DNA of 35,742 nucleotides, from assembly GCA_026931325.1 (NCBI GenBank), contig JAIXLO010000001.1:1-35742 (forward strand). The letters run 5' to 3'. The position numbers and the translations under genes were made by a program. Shown piece after piece: positions 7,354 to 16,568 of the stretch. A model generated the notes under the pieces. That model made no database searches and was not told the DNA's origin. It saw nothing but the letters and a program-made list of their open reading frames with translations. Each line of letters begins with the position of its first letter. Position 1 is the first letter of the stretch. This DNA comes from Chitinophagales bacterium (GTDB lineage: Bacteria > Bacteroidota > Bacteroidia > Chitinophagales > Chitinophagaceae).

Positions 7354-8157
7354 ATGGCTAAAACTGGAATAACTAATTTACCGTCATCTAAAGCAGTTAA
7401 AAGAATACTAATTGCACAACCTCGTCCAGAAAGTGAAAAGTCCCCTTATTTTGATTTAGGAAAAAAACATAATGTTGAATTAGTTTTTACTCCATTTATT
7501 AAATTAGAAGCAATTACTGCCAAGGAATTTAGAAAACAAAAAATTGATATAAATAATTATACAGCTGTAGTTTTTACAAGTCGTAATGCTATAGATCATT
7601 TTTTTCGTTTGTGCGATGAAATGAAATTATCTGTTAGTCAGGATACTAAATATTTTTGCATTACAGAAGCTGTGGCTCTTTATCTTCAAAAATTTACTTT
7701 ATACAGAAAACGTAAAGTTTTTTATGGTGCAGATGGTACTAATAGAAGTTTGTTTGATGTTATAAACAAACATAAAGAAAATGAACGTTTTATGTATGTA
7801 TGTAGTGAAAACCAGCAAGATAATGAAATTATAACTTGGTTTAAAGCTAATAAATGTGATTTTAGTTTAGCTTTTATGTATCGTACTATTAGTAATGATA
7901 TTAAATCCGTTTTTGATAAAAAAAGTTACGATATCATTTGCCTATTTACGCCAAGTGGTGTTCAAAGCTTATTTGACAATTTCCCAAAATTCAAACAAAA
8001 TGGAACAGTAATAGGTGTGTTTGGTAATAATACTTTAAAAGCAGCAGAAACTGCTGGACTTGAACTTCAAATAAAAGCACCTATACCACAAGTCCCAAGT
8101 ATGATAACAGCTTTAGATAAATATTTATCTGAAAAAAAATCAAAATCTAAAAAATAG
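7354..8157 (+). CDS. hemD: Uroporphyrinogen-III synthase family protein
   Basis: HemD closes and inverts ring D of hydroxymethylbilane to make uroporphyrinogen III, the branch point to heme, siroheme and cobalamin. The 267-aa product has the two-lobed layout of the family: RILIAQPRPESEKSPYF and the first lobe (about 16-60), YTAVVFTSRNAIDHFF (69-84) in the second lobe, and YDIICLFTPSGVQSLFDNF (about 190-208), with VIGVFGNNTLKAAETAGLE as the late strand-helix pair. Sequence identity in this family is always low, so the match rests on pattern. About 15 residues precede the first strand and a Lys-rich tail follows. Other heme genes are not nearby; the partner is the DUF4271 membrane protein upstream. 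Confidence 0.82.
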   Translation: MAKTGITNLPSSKAVKRILIAQPRPESEKSPYFDLGKKHNVELVFTPFIKLEAITAKEFRKQKIDINNYTAVVFTSRNAIDHFFRLCDEMKLSVSQDTKYFCITEAVALYLQKFTLYRKRKVFYGADGTNRSLFDVINKHKENERFMYVCSENQQDNEIITWFKANKCDFSLAFMYRTISNDIKSVFDKKSYDIICLFTPSGVQSLFDNFPKFKQNGTVIGVFGNNTLKAAETAGLELQIKAPIPQVPSMITALDKYLSEKKSKSKK

Positions 8158-8206
8158 TTTTCAATTATTTTTTACCTGAATAATAAATATAAAATACTAC
8201 ATTTAG

Positions 8207-8230
8207 TATCTGTATAAAAACATACAGATA
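8207..8230. repeat. Perfect 9-bp hairpin just upstream of the YyaL-like gene
   Basis: TATCTGTAT (8207-8215) pairs exactly with ATACAGATA (8222-8230) around the loop AAAAAC, and the ATG follows 6 nt later. There is no T run, so it is a poor terminator for hemD. A weak -7-like TACATTTA overlaps its left edge. It could be an operator or a 5' mRNA hairpin. Confidence 0.6.
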
Positions 8231-8236
8231 TTAATC

Positions 8237-10267
8237 ATGCATACAAATCATCTTATACACGAAACATCTCCTTATTTACTTCAGCATGCTCATAATCCTG
8301 TAAATTGGTATCCTTGGTGTGATGAAGTATTTGAATTGGCAAAGAAGGAAAACAAGCCCATATTAATCAGTATAGGCTATGCAGCTTGTCATTGGTGTCA
8401 TGTGATGGAAAAAGAAAGCTTTGAAGATGAATCTACTGCAGAATACATGAACAAACATTTTATCAATATAAAAATTGACAGAGAAGAACGCCCAGATTTG
8501 GATAATATTTATATGGAGGCTGTTCAAGCAATTACAGGAAGTGGTGGTTGGCCATTAAATGTTTTTTTAACTCCTGATAAAAAACCATTTTTTGGTGGAA
8601 CTTATTTTCCTGCAACTAAAATGTATAATAGGTTAAGTTGGTTAGAAGTTTTACAAAACGTAGTTAATGCTTATCAAAATAGAAAAGATGAAATTACTAA
8701 TCAGGCAGATGAATTAACAAAACACTTATTAAATGACAACTTTTTGAAAAATAATTTTTCATCCGATAAGTTTTTATTTACCAAAGAGAATACCAATATC
8801 ATTACATCAAATATTATAAAACAAGCTGATACTGTTTGGGGTGGATTTGGTAATGCCCCTAAATTTCCTCAAACATTTATTATTCAATACTTATTAAGAC
8901 AATATCATTTTACTAAAAATGAAGAGGCGTTAACTCAAGTTTTGTTAAGTTTAGATAAAATGATTTATGGAGGAATTTATGATCAATTAGGAGGTGGCTT
9001 TGCACGTTATAGTACTGATGAAAAATGGTTTGCACCTCACTTTGAAAAAATGCTTTATGACAATGCTTTAATAATAGATGTATTAAGTGAAGCATATCAA
9101 TTAACTCAAAAAAATATTTATAAAGAAACTATAGAACAAACATTAAATTTTATTGAAAGAGAAATGCTTGATAAGAATGGTGGATTTTATTGTGCTTTAG
9201 ATGCAGATAGTGAAGGTGTTGAAGGAAAATTTTATACTTGGACCAAAGAAGAAATTGAAAATATTTTAGAAGATAAAGCATCACTATTTTGTAAATATTA
9301 TAATATAACTGATAAAGGTAATTGGGAACACACCAATATTTTATGGATTCAACAATCAATAGAAGAATTTGCTATAAAGCAAAATATTTCATTCAATGAT
9401 TTTAAAGCTGAAATAGATGAATGTAAAAGACTATTGCTTAAGCACAGAAATAAAAGAATTAGACCAAGATTAGATGACAAAATTTTATTAGGATGGAATG
9501 CATTAATGATAAAAGCATATTGTAAGGCTTATGCTGCAACATCAAATGAAAGTTATAAAGAAATAGCGGTACAACAAATGAGGTTTTTACAACAAAACTT
9601 ATGTAAAGAAGGAATTTGGTATCATACATATAAAAATGGTAAAGCTAAAATATCAGCTTTTTTAGATGATTATGCTTATTTAATACAAGCCCTTATTTAT
9701 TTACAAGAAATTACTGCTAATGAAAAATATTTAATAGAAGCAGAACATATAACTAATTATGTAATTCAGAATTTTAAGGATGACGAAATATTGTTTTATT
9801 ATACACATCAATCTCAAACGGATGTTATTTTAAGAAAAAGAGAAATTTATGATGGAGCACTACCAAGTGCTAATGCAGTAATGGCTATAAATCTTCAATA
9901 TTTATCTGTAATATTTGATAATAATGAGTGGAAAACCTTATTTGAGAAAATGATAAATGAAGTAGGAGAATTAGTAATAAAATACCCCACTTCTTTTGGT
10001 GTATGGGCATTAATGATTCAACTAAACACTTTTGGAATTAATGAAATAGTGTTATGTGGTGAAACTATTGAAAATTCATTAATTCAAGTATTGAATAAAT
10101 ATATACCCAATAAAGTATTACAGGCTTCCACCAACTACAATGAGACTGAAAAATTTCCTTTACTAAAGAATAAATTTGTACCTAAAAAAGACAGTTTTTA
10201 TTTATGTAAAAATTATAGTTGCGACAACCCAAAGTATAATGTAAACGATTTTTTAGCAAAAATCTAA
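8237..10267 (+). CDS. YyaL/SSP411-family protein with thioredoxin-like N-terminal domain (DUF255)
   Basis: This 676-aa protein matches the widespread YyaL/spermatogenesis-associated protein 20 family. The N-terminal thioredoxin-fold domain (about 1-165) has the hallmark [20 protein letters not shown] start, the C-x-x-C motif in [11 protein letters not shown], and [14 protein letters not shown] and [12 protein letters not shown]. The remainder is an alpha/alpha-barrel of the glycosidase-like (six-hairpin) type, with [31 protein letters not shown] and [12 protein letters not shown]-like blocks. The biochemical function of the family is not settled; redox activity is inferred from the CHWC motif and sugar-related activity from the fold. 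Length is typical and the start [10 protein letters not shown] is the family start. No terminator is obvious after it. Confidence 0.88.
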   Translation: MHTNHLIHETSPYLLQHAHNPVNWYPWCDEVFELAKKENKPILISIGYAACHWCHVMEKESFEDESTAEYMNKHFINIKIDREERPDLDNIYMEAVQAITGSGGWPLNVFLTPDKKPFFGGTYFPATKMYNRLSWLEVLQNVVNAYQNRKDEITNQADELTKHLLNDNFLKNNFSSDKFLFTKENTNIITSNIIKQADTVWGGFGNAPKFPQTFIIQYLLRQYHFTKNEEALTQVLLSLDKMIYGGIYDQLGGGFARYSTDEKWFAPHFEKMLYDNALIIDVLSEAYQLTQKNIYKETIEQTLNFIEREMLDKNGGFYCALDADSEGVEGKFYTWTKEEIENILEDKASLFCKYYNITDKGNWEHTNILWIQQSIEEFAIKQNISFNDFKAEIDECKRLLLKHRNKRIRPRLDDKILLGWNALMIKAYCKAYAATSNESYKEIAVQQMRFLQQNLCKEGIWYHTYKNGKAKISAFLDDYAYLIQALIYLQEITANEKYLIEAEHITNYVIQNFKDDEILFYYTHQSQTDVILRKREIYDGALPSANAVMAINLQYLSVIFDNNEWKTLFEKMINEVGELVIKYPTSFGVWALMIQLNTFGINEIVLCGETIENSLIQVLNKYIPNKVLQASTNYNETEKFPLLKNKFVPKKDSFYLCKNYSCDNPKYNVNDFLAKI

Positions 10268-10421
10268 CACAACTGATATTTAATTTAGCTTCTAAATTCT
10301 AATAAATTAAATAATCAACTATTTTTGTTGCACAATAAGTATTTATATCAGTCGTTATTATAAGCCTTAAAAAGGATAAGATTTTTAAAAAAAATTTTTT
10401 GAAAAAAAATATCTATATATA

Positions 10422-10452
10422 TTTGTCCACTATCTACCCTTCAATAATTTTG
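10422..10452 (+). promoter_or_regulatory. gldKLMN promoter: TTTG-N19-TAATTTTG
   Basis: The -33 TTTG (10422-10425) and -7 TAATTTTG (10445-10452) are separated by exactly 19 nt, which is the Bacteroidota consensus layout. The gldK ATG at 10457 is 4 nt past the -7 box, so the message is probably leaderless. This is the best promoter in the window and no other is seen inside the gld cluster. Confidence 0.85.
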
Positions 10453-10456
10453 TAGA

Positions 10457-11755
10457 ATGAGAAAAAGTATAAGTGTTTTACTATTACCTGCTTTACTAAT
10501 TAGTATGGCAGCGTGTAATAAAAAAGGTAAGGTGAAAGGAACACCTGATAATGGTCTGTTAGTAGGTGTAGCTCCAAGTGCTAAACCTAGTATAGGAAGA
10601 CCAGGGAAAATGGTTTATATTCCACCTGGAACTTTTCACATGGGTCCAAGTGATGAGGATATAAATTTTAATTATACTGCAAGAAACAAGCAAGTATCTA
10701 TTAATGGCTTCTGGATGGATGCTACAGAAATTACCAATAATGAATATCGTCAATTTGTATATTGGACAAGAGATTCAATAGCTTTAAAAGAGTTAGGTTA
10801 TGTAAAAACTACAAATGGCGGAGGTGGTGGAGATTCTGCTATTGCTGTTGATTGGTCAAGAAAAAAAGATATTAAATATGACCAAAGTACTTTAGAAAAA
10901 TTAGGAAATAAATTAATGATTGATGCTCCCGAAAGATTATATGGTAAAATAGAGGTTGATCCTAAGAAAATAGTATATCATATTGAGTACTTTGATTTAA
11001 CAGAAGCAGCTAAGATTGAAAATAAAGATGTACCTCGTACTAAATTTATTAAACGCTTTGATCAACAAATTTATCCTGATACTCTAGTATGGATAAGAGA
11101 CTTCTCTTATGCATATAATGAACCAATGACAAAAAGATATTTTAGCCACCCATCTTTTGGCAATTATCCTGTAGTTGGTGTAAACTGGAAACAAGCAGTT
11201 GCTTTCTGTCATTGGAGAACACATTATATGAATAGCTATTTAAGCAGAAAGAAAAAAAGTACTGAAAGTGATTTTAGATTACCAAGTGAGGCTGAATGGG
11301 AATATGCAGCTCGTGGTGGTAGAACAAATTCAATGTATCCATGGGGTAACTATTATTTAAGAAATAAAAAAGGTTGCTTATTGGCTAATTTTAAACCAGG
11401 CCGTGGTAATTACCCTGAAGATGGAGGCTTTTATACTGTAAGAGCTGATGCTTATTGGCCAAATGATTATGGTTTATATAATATGGCTGGTAATGTAGCA
11501 GAATGGACAGGTTCATATTTCTATGAAGGTTCTTATAACTTAATTCATGATATGAACCCAGATATTCGTTATGATGCAAATGATGATGATCCACCTAGAA
11601 TGAAAAGAAAAGTAGTTAGAGGTGGAAGTTGGAAAGATGTAGGCTATTATTTACAAACTGGAACAAGATCTTATGAATATCAAGATACAGCAAAATCTTA
11701 TATTGGATTTCGTTGTGTAATTGATCTTGCACCAAGAATGGGTAAGAGAAAATAA
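10457..11755 (+). CDS. gldK: GldK, type IX secretion/gliding lipoprotein
   Basis: GldK (PorK in Porphyromonas) is an outer-membrane lipoprotein that forms a ring with GldN on the periplasmic face in the type IX secretion system. The 432-aa product has a lipoprotein signal with the lipobox SMAAC (C20). Its FGE-sulfatase fold follows: MVYIPPGTFHMG, GFWMDATEITNNEYRQFV, PVVGVNWKQAVAFCHW, then the signature FRLPSEAEWEYAARGG and YNMAGNVAEWT, and VVRGGSWKDVGYYLQTGTR near the end. GldK uses this fold as structure and not as an enzyme, as known for the family. The start is fixed by the promoter 4 nt upstream and by the signal peptide. It leads the gldKLMN operon. Confidence 0.95.
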   Translation: MRKSISVLLLPALLISMAACNKKGKVKGTPDNGLLVGVAPSAKPSIGRPGKMVYIPPGTFHMGPSDEDINFNYTARNKQVSINGFWMDATEITNNEYRQFVYWTRDSIALKELGYVKTTNGGGGGDSAIAVDWSRKKDIKYDQSTLEKLGNKLMIDAPERLYGKIEVDPKKIVYHIEYFDLTEAAKIENKDVPRTKFIKRFDQQIYPDTLVWIRDFSYAYNEPMTKRYFSHPSFGNYPVVGVNWKQAVAFCHWRTHYMNSYLSRKKKSTESDFRLPSEAEWEYAARGGRTNSMYPWGNYYLRNKKGCLLANFKPGRGNYPEDGGFYTVRADAYWPNDYGLYNMAGNVAEWTGSYFYEGSYNLIHDMNPDIRYDANDDDPPRMKRKVVRGGSWKDVGYYLQTGTRSYEYQDTAKSYIGFRCVIDLAPRMGKRK

Positions 11756-11844
11756 TTTTTCAAAATAAAAAGAACTTATAAACAACTTTTTAATTTTTTT
11801 CATTTTAATTTAATATTTAATCAAAAAATCTAAAAACCAAAAAC

Positions 11845-12606
11845 ATGGCAGCAAAAATTCCTCCTAAAGTAGGTAAAATAGTAGATGTATTAGTTTCTAT
11901 CGGAGCAGCAGTTGTATTATTTGGGGCACTTCAAAAATTAATGCACACAAAATTGGCAGACTTATTCTTACAAATTGGGCTTTATACAGAATCATTTATA
12001 TTTCTTGGCTATGGTATATTATATATGTATTACCCAGCTATGGATGAAAATGAGGTGCATGTACCAGGTTTAGACGAAAAAGGAAATCCTGCTTTAAATT
12101 CAATAGAAAAAATGCTTAAAGAAGCCGATATTACACCAACTAATTTAGGGAGTTTAAGTGAAGGATTTAAAAAATTTGGTTCAACTGTTTCACAAATAAG
12201 CGATTTAAGTGATGTTGTAAAATCTACAGGAGACTTTTCTAGTAAAACAAAAGAAGCTGCTAATGCTTTAGGCTCTGTTGCAGGAGCTGTAACTCAAGCT
12301 ACAAGTTCTTTAAGTTCATTTAATGCAGCATCTGAGAGTACAAAACAATTCCATGATCAAGTTCAAGTTTTAAGTAAAAATCTTGCATCATTAAATGCTG
12401 TTTATGAAATGGAATTACAAGAAAGTAATAATCACTTAAAAGCATTAAACCAATTCTATGGTAAGTTAGCAGAAGCTAGCTCAGTTATGAGTGGAACTGC
12501 TGAAGATGCTGCTAAAGCAAAAGAACAAGTAGCAGCATTAGCAAATAACTTAAGCAGATTAAACCAAGTTTATGGTAATATGCTTACAGCTATGTCTGGC
12601 AGATAA
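11845..12606 (+). CDS. gldL: GldL, inner-membrane stator of the type IX motor
   Basis: GldL and GldM form the proton-driven motor that powers type IX secretion and gliding. The 253-aa protein has two N-terminal transmembrane helices: one in about residues 12-31 (VDVLVSIGAAVVLFGALQK) and one in about 38-60, with the buried acidic residue in QIGLYTESFIFLGYG (E49). K31 and H34 of the LQKLMH turn are likely counterparts of the Lys and His that are important in the Flavobacterium protein; that correspondence is by order and not alignment. The rest (about 80-253) is a long cytoplasmic, mostly helical region rich in Ser, Ala, Asn and Leu. It follows gldK after 89 nt. Confidence 0.95.
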   Translation: MAAKIPPKVGKIVDVLVSIGAAVVLFGALQKLMHTKLADLFLQIGLYTESFIFLGYGILYMYYPAMDENEVHVPGLDEKGNPALNSIEKMLKEADITPTNLGSLSEGFKKFGSTVSQISDLSDVVKSTGDFSSKTKEAANALGSVAGAVTQATSSLSSFNAASESTKQFHDQVQVLSKNLASLNAVYEMELQESNNHLKALNQFYGKLAEASSVMSGTAEDAAKAKEQVAALANNLSRLNQVYGNMLTAMSGR

Positions 12607-12677
12607 TAATTATTCTTTTAAAAAAGAAAAAGTGATTAATAACCTTATTGTAAAATAAATTTAAAAATTAATAAAAG

Positions 12678-14249
12678 ATGGCACTACCTAAGGAGCCAAG
12701 GCAGAAGATGATTAACTTAATGTATTTAGTGTTAACAGCACTATTAGCATTAAACGTATCATCTGAAATTTTAAATGCTTTTAAAACAGTAAAAAGTAGC
12801 TTGGAGAGTTCAAGTGAATTAGCTAATAGTAAAACTGAGCAATTATTTGAATCTTTTAAAGATAAAATGGAAGATCCAAAAACTCATGATGAAGCTGCTA
12901 TTTGGTTTGAGAAAGCAGATCAGGCTCATAAGTTATCTGAAGAAACTTATAAATATATTGAAGATTTAAAGTTAGAATTAATGAAAGAAGCAGGCTTTAA
13001 CCCTAAGAATATGAAAGATGGCAAAATTGATTCTACATTTAAAGAAGATAATTTAGAAGCTGCAACAAGACTACTTGTTGAATCTCCTCCTCAAGGAAAA
13101 GCAAAAGGAAAAGAATTGTATAAAAAACTACAAAGTTTAAAAGAAGGATTATTTGCTTTAGATAGCTCTGTTGTGGAAGAGTTTGCACTTACATTACCAA
13201 TTGATTTAAATGTTCCAAAAACTCATAGCATAGGTAATCATTCATGGGAAGCAGCATATTTCAGAATGACCCCAACAATAGCAGCATTAACTATTTTAAG
13301 TAAATTCCAAAATGATATTAGAAATGCTGAAGCACATGTAGTTGAATTATTCCATAAAAAAGTAGGTGAGGTAAAAATTAAATATGACCAATTTAAAGCT
13401 ATTGCTAATGCTTCTGCATCTTATGTAATGCCTGGCGAAGAAATTATTATTAATGCAGGGGTTGGAGCATTTAGTAGTGCTGCTAAACCATCTGTTACAA
13501 TTGATGGAGCTGGAGCACAGGCTTTACCTGATGGTAGTTATGAGTATAAATTTAGTGCACCAACTGCTGCAGGTGAATACACAAAAAAAGTAAGAATTAG
13601 CTTTATAAAACCAGATGGAACAATTGCTACTGTTGATAAAGATATTAAATATACAGTAGGTCAATTAGCCGGATTAACAGTATCAACTGATGCTACAAGA
13701 GTATTTTATTCTGGTGGTATTGAAAACCCATTAAGTGTAACTGGACAAGGTGGCTCTGAAAAAATTACACTAAAAGTTGATGGACCAGGAGTTACTGTTG
13801 AATCGAAAGGTAAAGGACAATTCATTGTAAAATGTACACAACCTGGTTCTGCAATTGTAACAGCAAGTGATGGAAAATCTACTCAACAATTTAAAATTCC
13901 TATTAAACGTGTTCCTAATCCTGTAATTCAAGTTAATGGTAGTTCAGGAGGTAGTATGGATGCTGGTAAATTTAAAGCAGCAGGCGGTGTATCTGCAAAA
14001 TTAATAGACTTTATCTTTGAGGGATATACATTTAAAGTATCATCATTTGCTATGTTCTTTACTGGTACAAACTTTGAAGAAAAAAATGAAGTAGTGGAAG
14101 TTCAAGGAAATGCATTTAATTCAGAAGCTAGAAAGTTTATGAATAGATGTGCTGCAGGAACAACCATTGTTTTTGGAGCTGTACGTGTAGTAGATCAAAT
14201 AGGAAGTGTGAGAGAAATAGATGGTACAATTTCATTCACTTTAGAATAA
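12678..14249 (+). CDS. gldM: GldM, periplasmic arm of the type IX motor
   Basis: GldM has one inner-membrane helix that sits with GldL and a long periplasmic stalk of four domains reaching the GldK/GldN ring. The 523-aa product begins MALPKEPRQKMINLMYLVLT, the family signature, with the transmembrane segment at about 12-28 and the charged helical first domain (about 30-220, ILNAFKTVKSSLESSSELAN). Three beta-rich domains follow, with breaks near KIKYDQFKAIANASASYVMP (about 235), LAGLTVSTDATRVFYSGG (about 332) and RVPNPVIQVNGSSGGSM (about 413). Length agrees with Flavobacterium GldM. It lies 71 nt after gldL and 20 nt before gldN. Confidence 0.95.
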   Translation: MALPKEPRQKMINLMYLVLTALLALNVSSEILNAFKTVKSSLESSSELANSKTEQLFESFKDKMEDPKTHDEAAIWFEKADQAHKLSEETYKYIEDLKLELMKEAGFNPKNMKDGKIDSTFKEDNLEAATRLLVESPPQGKAKGKELYKKLQSLKEGLFALDSSVVEEFALTLPIDLNVPKTHSIGNHSWEAAYFRMTPTIAALTILSKFQNDIRNAEAHVVELFHKKVGEVKIKYDQFKAIANASASYVMPGEEIIINAGVGAFSSAAKPSVTIDGAGAQALPDGSYEYKFSAPTAAGEYTKKVRISFIKPDGTIATVDKDIKYTVGQLAGLTVSTDATRVFYSGGIENPLSVTGQGGSEKITLKVDGPGVTVESKGKGQFIVKCTQPGSAIVTASDGKSTQQFKIPIKRVPNPVIQVNGSSGGSMDAGKFKAAGGVSAKLIDFIFEGYTFKVSSFAMFFTGTNFEEKNEVVEVQGNAFNSEARKFMNRCAAGTTIVFGAVRVVDQIGSVREIDGTISFTLE

Positions 14250-14269
14250 AGAAATAAAAAATATTGGTT

Positions 14270-15334
14270 ATGAAAAAGATAGTTTTTGGTTTGGTAATAT
14301 TGGCTGTTTCTGTGTTTTTCAATACAGATGCAATAGCTCAATTTAAAAAAGCTCCACCCAAAAAAGAGGAGAAAAAAGAAACTACAACAACTCCAACAAC
14401 TGAGGTAACAACAACTGCTCCAGCAAGAAAAGATACAGCTATTATTTTGCCTAAAAAGCGTTTTGATACTGCAAGAGATATGTCTGGTAAAGAGTATGGT
14501 GCTGTTGTACCAACAAGCAAACGTAATGCTTATGGCTATACAAGAGAACCATTAAGTGATAGAAAGCCTCTTCCTTATGACCATATAAGAGAAGATGATG
14601 CAACTTTTAGTCATTTTGTATGGAGAGAGATTGATGCAAGAGAAAAAATGAACCTTCCGTTTATTTATTCAGCAAAAGATGAAACAGGAGACCAAAGATT
14701 TTTCTCTATAATTTTAAATGCAATTAAGAATGATAGTGTTATTGCTTTTGATGCAGTAGATGATAGATTTACAACACCATTATCAATAGATCAGGTAATT
14801 AGTATGTCAACAGCACAATCTACTGTTTTAGATACTACTTATGCTGAAAACCCTGATGATGAAAACGTAATGGATACAGTAATTCGTTGGAAAGAAAATA
14901 TAAAAGCACCTAAACCAGATTCTATCTATAAATTTAGAATCAAAGAACAATGGATGTTTGATAAAGAAACAAGTAGATTTTTAGTGAGAATTATTGGTAT
15001 TGCACCAATGGCTCCAAATCCACTTCCTCCTGGAGTAAAAAAGAGCAACGCACCAACAACTTATTATCCATTATTTTGGGTTTACTATCCTGATTTACGT
15101 CCAACACTTTCAAGAACATTTGCCTATAATCCAAAAAATATTGGAGGCCAACTCTCTTGGGAAGAAGTATTTGAAGGAAGATTCTTTAGTAGTTACATCA
15201 TTAAATCTACTATAAATAACCCTGGTGATAATACTTTAGCTCAACTTATTGAAGATCCTTTGTACAGATTATTGGAAGGTGAGAATATCAAAGAAAAATT
15301 ATTTAATTACGAACAAGATTTATGGTCTTATTAA
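14270..15334 (+). CDS. gldN: GldN, periplasmic ring protein of the type IX secretion system
   Basis: GldN (PorN) binds GldK and caps the GldM arm in the periplasm. I take the ATG at 14270 (354 aa), which gives a clean signal peptide MKKIVFGLVILAVSVFF ending in AIAQ; an in-frame TTG six bases earlier would only add two residues. A Lys/Glu/Thr-rich linker follows (about 25-55), then the folded core with FVWREIDAREKMNLPF, FFSIILNAI, YKFRIKEQWMFDKETSRFLVRIIGIAP and YYPLFWVYYPDLRP, all typical of GldN. A strong terminator behind the gene ends the gldKLMN operon. Confidence 0.93.
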   Translation: MKKIVFGLVILAVSVFFNTDAIAQFKKAPPKKEEKKETTTTPTTEVTTTAPARKDTAIILPKKRFDTARDMSGKEYGAVVPTSKRNAYGYTREPLSDRKPLPYDHIREDDATFSHFVWREIDAREKMNLPFIYSAKDETGDQRFFSIILNAIKNDSVIAFDAVDDRFTTPLSIDQVISMSTAQSTVLDTTYAENPDDENVMDTVIRWKENIKAPKPDSIYKFRIKEQWMFDKETSRFLVRIIGIAPMAPNPLPPGVKKSNAPTTYYPLFWVYYPDLRPTLSRTFAYNPKNIGGQLSWEEVFEGRFFSSYIIKSTINNPGDNTLAQLIEDPLYRLLEGENIKEKLFNYEQDLWSY

Positions 15335-15351
15335 TAGTTAAAAGCATAATT

Positions 15352-15380
15352 AAAAGAGAGGTTAACCCTCTCTTTTTTAT
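15352..15380. terminator. Terminator ending gldKLMN and facing the SemiSWEET gene
   Basis: A perfect 10-bp stem, AAAAGAGAGG (15352-15361) with CCTCTCTTTT (15367-15376), loop TTAAC, is followed by TTATTTT. With A and T runs on both sides it can serve both the gld operon and the converging rocD-to-SemiSWEET transcript. Confidence 0.88.
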
Positions 15381-15399
15381 TTTAACTTTATTGTGAAAA

Positions 15400-15684
15400 T
15401 TATTTTTTGAAAGTAATCTTAAAATATAGTAGCAATAGAGATAAAGTAAGTACTACCAAATTTGCTACAATAATTGGTCCTCCATCAGAAATTCCAAAAC
15501 CATATATTAACCAAACAATAGTACTAATAAGTGCAAGTATAATCATCCATAAACTTAAATCTTTTACGCTTTTTGTTTTCCATGCTTGATATACTTGTGG
15601 AAGATAAATAACTGACGTTAAAAATGAACCAAAGTAACCAATTAATTCAATTTCTCTTGAAGATAATGTAAACAAAAAAGACAT
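15400..15684 (-). CDS. SemiSWEET-type small sugar transporter (PQ-loop family)
   Basis: The 94-aa protein has three transmembrane helices and the PQ motif VIYLPQVYQAWKTKS (P29-Q30) in the first, plus the second helix around SLWMIILALISTIVWLIYGF. This is one MtN3/saliva unit; such SemiSWEETs work as homodimers that move sugars across the membrane by facilitated diffusion. The substrate is not predictable. It follows fabI by 24 nt and is probably the last gene of a four-gene minus-strand transcript. Confidence 0.88.
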   Translation of the reverse strand: MSFLFTLSSREIELIGYFGSFLTSVIYLPQVYQAWKTKSVKDLSLWMIILALISTIVWLIYGFGISDGGPIIVANLVVLTLSLLLLYFKITFKK

Positions 15685-15708
15685 GTTAGATAATTGTTTT
15701 AATTGTAT

Positions 15709-16524
15709 TTATTCAATTCCAAATTTTTTCATAATTGTTGTGCTTACACCTGTATTACTATAACCTCCATCATGATATAAATTTTGCATTGTTACCATTC
15801 GTGTTAAATCACTAAATAAAGTGATACAATAGTTTGCACAATCTTCTGCACTTGCATTACCTAAAGGAGCAATTGCATTTGCATAATCGAAAAAGTCATT
15901 AAACCCTTTGATACCTGTTCCAGCAGTAGTTTTTGTAGGAGATTGAGATACTGTATTAATACGAACTTTTTTCTCTATGCCATAATGATAACCAAAACTA
16001 CGTGCAATGCTTTCTAACATTGCCTTAATATCAGCCATATCTGTATAAAAAGGAAAAGTGCGTTGTGCAGCCATATGAGTAAGGGCTACAACACTACCCC
16101 ATTCATTAATAGCATCTAACTTTTTTGCTACTGCAAGCATTTTATGTAAAGACATTGCACTTACATCAATACCTTTCATAAAGTAATCATAATTGCTTTC
16201 TGTATAAGGTATTTTTTTACGAATATTTACACTCATACCTATAGAGTGTAATACAAAATCTATTTTACCACCCAATACTTCTTGAGATTGGGTAAATAAT
16301 GTTGTTAATTCATCTACACTTGTCGCATCGGCAGGAATAATTTGACTACTCGTTTTTTCTGCTAATTTGTTTATTTCTCCCATACGCATAGCAATGGGTG
16401 CATTGGTTAAAACAAATGTTGCTCCTTCTTCGTATGCTTTTTCTGCTACTTTCCATGCTATAGAATTTTCATCTAATGCACCTGTAATAATACCTTTTTT
16501 GCCTTTTAATAATCCGTATGCCAT
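15709..16524 (-). CDS. fabI: Enoyl-[acyl-carrier-protein] reductase (NADH) FabI
   Basis: FabI reduces trans-2-enoyl-ACP in the last step of each fatty-acid elongation round. The 271-aa product has the SDR-type Rossmann start LLKGKKGIITGALDENSIAW, DFVLHSIGMSV with the NAD pocket, and the catalytic Y-x6-K pair Y160 and K167 in FPFYTDMADIKAMLES. The substrate-loop region has VNTVSQSPTKTTAG-type sequence and the end GGYSNTGVS is typical of Bacteroidota FabI. The extra Asp and Met residues between Tyr and Lys do not break the spacing. It lies 44 nt after the Cys/Met PLP gene. Confidence 0.95.
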   Translation of the reverse strand: MAYGLLKGKKGIITGALDENSIAWKVAEKAYEEGATFVLTNAPIAMRMGEINKLAEKTSSQIIPADATSVDELTTLFTQSQEVLGGKIDFVLHSIGMSVNIRKKIPYTESNYDYFMKGIDVSAMSLHKMLAVAKKLDAINEWGSVVALTHMAAQRTFPFYTDMADIKAMLESIARSFGYHYGIEKKVRINTVSQSPTKTTAGTGIKGFNDFFDYANAIAPLGNASAEDCANYCITLFSDLTRMVTMQNLYHDGGYSNTGVSTTIMKKFGIE

Positions 16525-16568
16525 AATTTTAATTTTAATATTGGTAAAAATAATAAAAGCTAAATTAA

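Noticed and set aside
8913-9359. Two His/Leu/Tyr-rich minus-strand open frames inside the YyaL-like gene
   Set aside because: They are antisense shadows created by AT-rich coding sequence; no start context or homology is recognised.
14338-14520. 60-aa minus-strand frame with hydrophobic Val/Ser stretch
   Set aside because: It is the antisense of the Lys/Thr-rich linker of gldN; Thr codons read backwards give Val and Ser.
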